64,000 nt of DNA from a virus: the IMG/VR virus record IMGVR_UViG_3300025141_016305, positions 62,001 through 126,000 of that record, one strand, 5' to 3'. A program made the translations under genes and the position numbers. The notes beneath the pieces are model-generated. The model did not search any database. It was not told the DNA's origin and saw only the letters and a list, made by a program, of their open reading frames with translations. Each line of letters starts with the position of its first letter. The first letter of the stretch is position 1. Below, piece after piece: positions 63,679 to 64,000 of the stretch.

Positions 63679-64000
63679 ACTAATTTCCAAACATCATAAT
63701 AATCACTTTTCATATGATTCATATCGTGAAAAAACATCCCATTGCCAAAACTACTATACCATTTTTGATCTTCATGTTTAAACTGTTCAACAAAGTCTTT
63801 ACTGTGTATTATCTTTTTATGTTTTCCAATCATTCCGGCGGCGAGGACAAATGTGCTCGAACCTGCAATAAGTACGTCACACTCTGACAATATTGAGAAA
63901 TCTGCCATATAGTTGTTTTCTGGCTTGAAATAGAATCGAATGTTTTTGTTTTTTAAATATGTGTATGTTTCGTAAAAAGAAGGATAGTTTATATCTGGAT
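63675..64000 (-). CDS. Glycan-related protein, possible glycosyltransferase (partial, C-terminal part)
   Basis: The frame is open through the right window edge; about 108 residues are visible and the start is outside. Upstream of the Met at 63908 the same frame reads NIRFYFKPENNY without stop, so that Met is internal. The segment SILSECDVLIAGSSTFVLAAG resembles the donor-binding C-terminal part of fucosyltransferase-like and other GT-B enzymes (Asp-x-x-x-Leu-x-x-Cys-Asp, then a Gly/Asn-x-Ser-Thr-Phe motif). The C-terminus is aromatic (WYSSFGNGMFFHD). It continues the glycan module beyond the window. Confidence 0.6.
   Translation of the reverse strand, partial: PDINYPSFYETYTYLKNKNIRFYFKPENNYMADFSILSECDVLIAGSSTFVLAAGMIGKHKKIIHSKDFVEQFKHEDQKWYSSFGNGMFFHDMNHMKSDYYDVWKLV

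Noticed and set aside
1-64000. tRNA genes, CRISPR arrays, insertion sequences, integrase and restriction or anti-restriction genes
   Set aside because: No cloverleaf-like segment, spaced direct repeats, transposase motifs or recombinase motifs were seen; gaps between genes are too short to hide most of them.

Overview
The window looks like part of a large tailed dsDNA bacteriophage genome (Caudoviricetes, contractile-tailed and T4-like in its core). It is AT-rich and very densely packed. Every gene I can support is on the minus strand, so transcription runs from the right edge to the left edge. The longest gap between genes is about 100 bases. I see no tRNA, rRNA, CRISPR array, transposase or integrase. 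T4-type hallmarks are a prohead protease (gp21-like, cut by the left edge), portal (gp20), large terminase (gp17), baseplate wedge proteins (gp6 and gp25-like), a spike-like baseplate protein, a gp55-like late sigma factor, a DnaG-type primase and gp46/gp47-type recombination functions. The host is unknown. A lipobox lipoprotein and spanin-like proteins point to a diderm bacterium, and the Cys-rich lipoprotein has the look of Myxococcota or other former deltaproteobacterial proteins (inference).

Layout in the direction of transcription (right to left): (1) 64000-55518, a glycan module of closely spaced genes: partial glycan-related gene, DUF6492-type glycosyltransferase, GNAT, perosamine-synthetase-like DegT enzyme, StrG-like Fe(II)/2OG oxygenase, Cys-rich lipoprotein, short DegT protein, NeuA-like, NeuB-like, HAD phosphatase, UDP-GlcNAc 2-epimerase, GDP-mannose 4,6-dehydratase. 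(2) 55516-53727, small proteins around the gp55-like sigma factor. (3) 53725-36531, baseplate: spike-like protein, a 3606-residue giant, gp25, gp6 and a 622-residue structural protein. (4) 36534-13415, a 3357-residue giant with a LamG-like lectin domain, then seven further virion proteins, several sharing domains. (5) 13415-7518, J-domain protein, RuvC-like nuclease and primase in an overlapping cassette, two small proteins with possible capsid-targeting N-termini, then one polypeptide that fuses SbcD (gp47) and SbcC (gp46), preceded by a textbook sigma70 promoter. (6) 7508-6504, holin-like and spanin-like overlapping genes. (7) 6502-1, zinc-ribbon protein, a protein in the small-terminase position, gp17, gp20, three head-region proteins and the start of gp21.

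Likely cooperation: gp55 would direct host RNA polymerase to late promoters; a CTATTTATA element occurs just upstream of genes in three of the six longest gaps and is a candidate late promoter. The fused SbcDC, primase and RuvC-like nuclease would serve recombination-linked replication and debranching before gp17 packages DNA through gp20. The glycan module could make GDP-perosamine-type and CMP-nonulosonate-type sugars that alter the host surface or decorate the virion. The capsid protein, tail sheath, tube and tape measure are not in this window and presumably lie to the left of gp21 or elsewhere.
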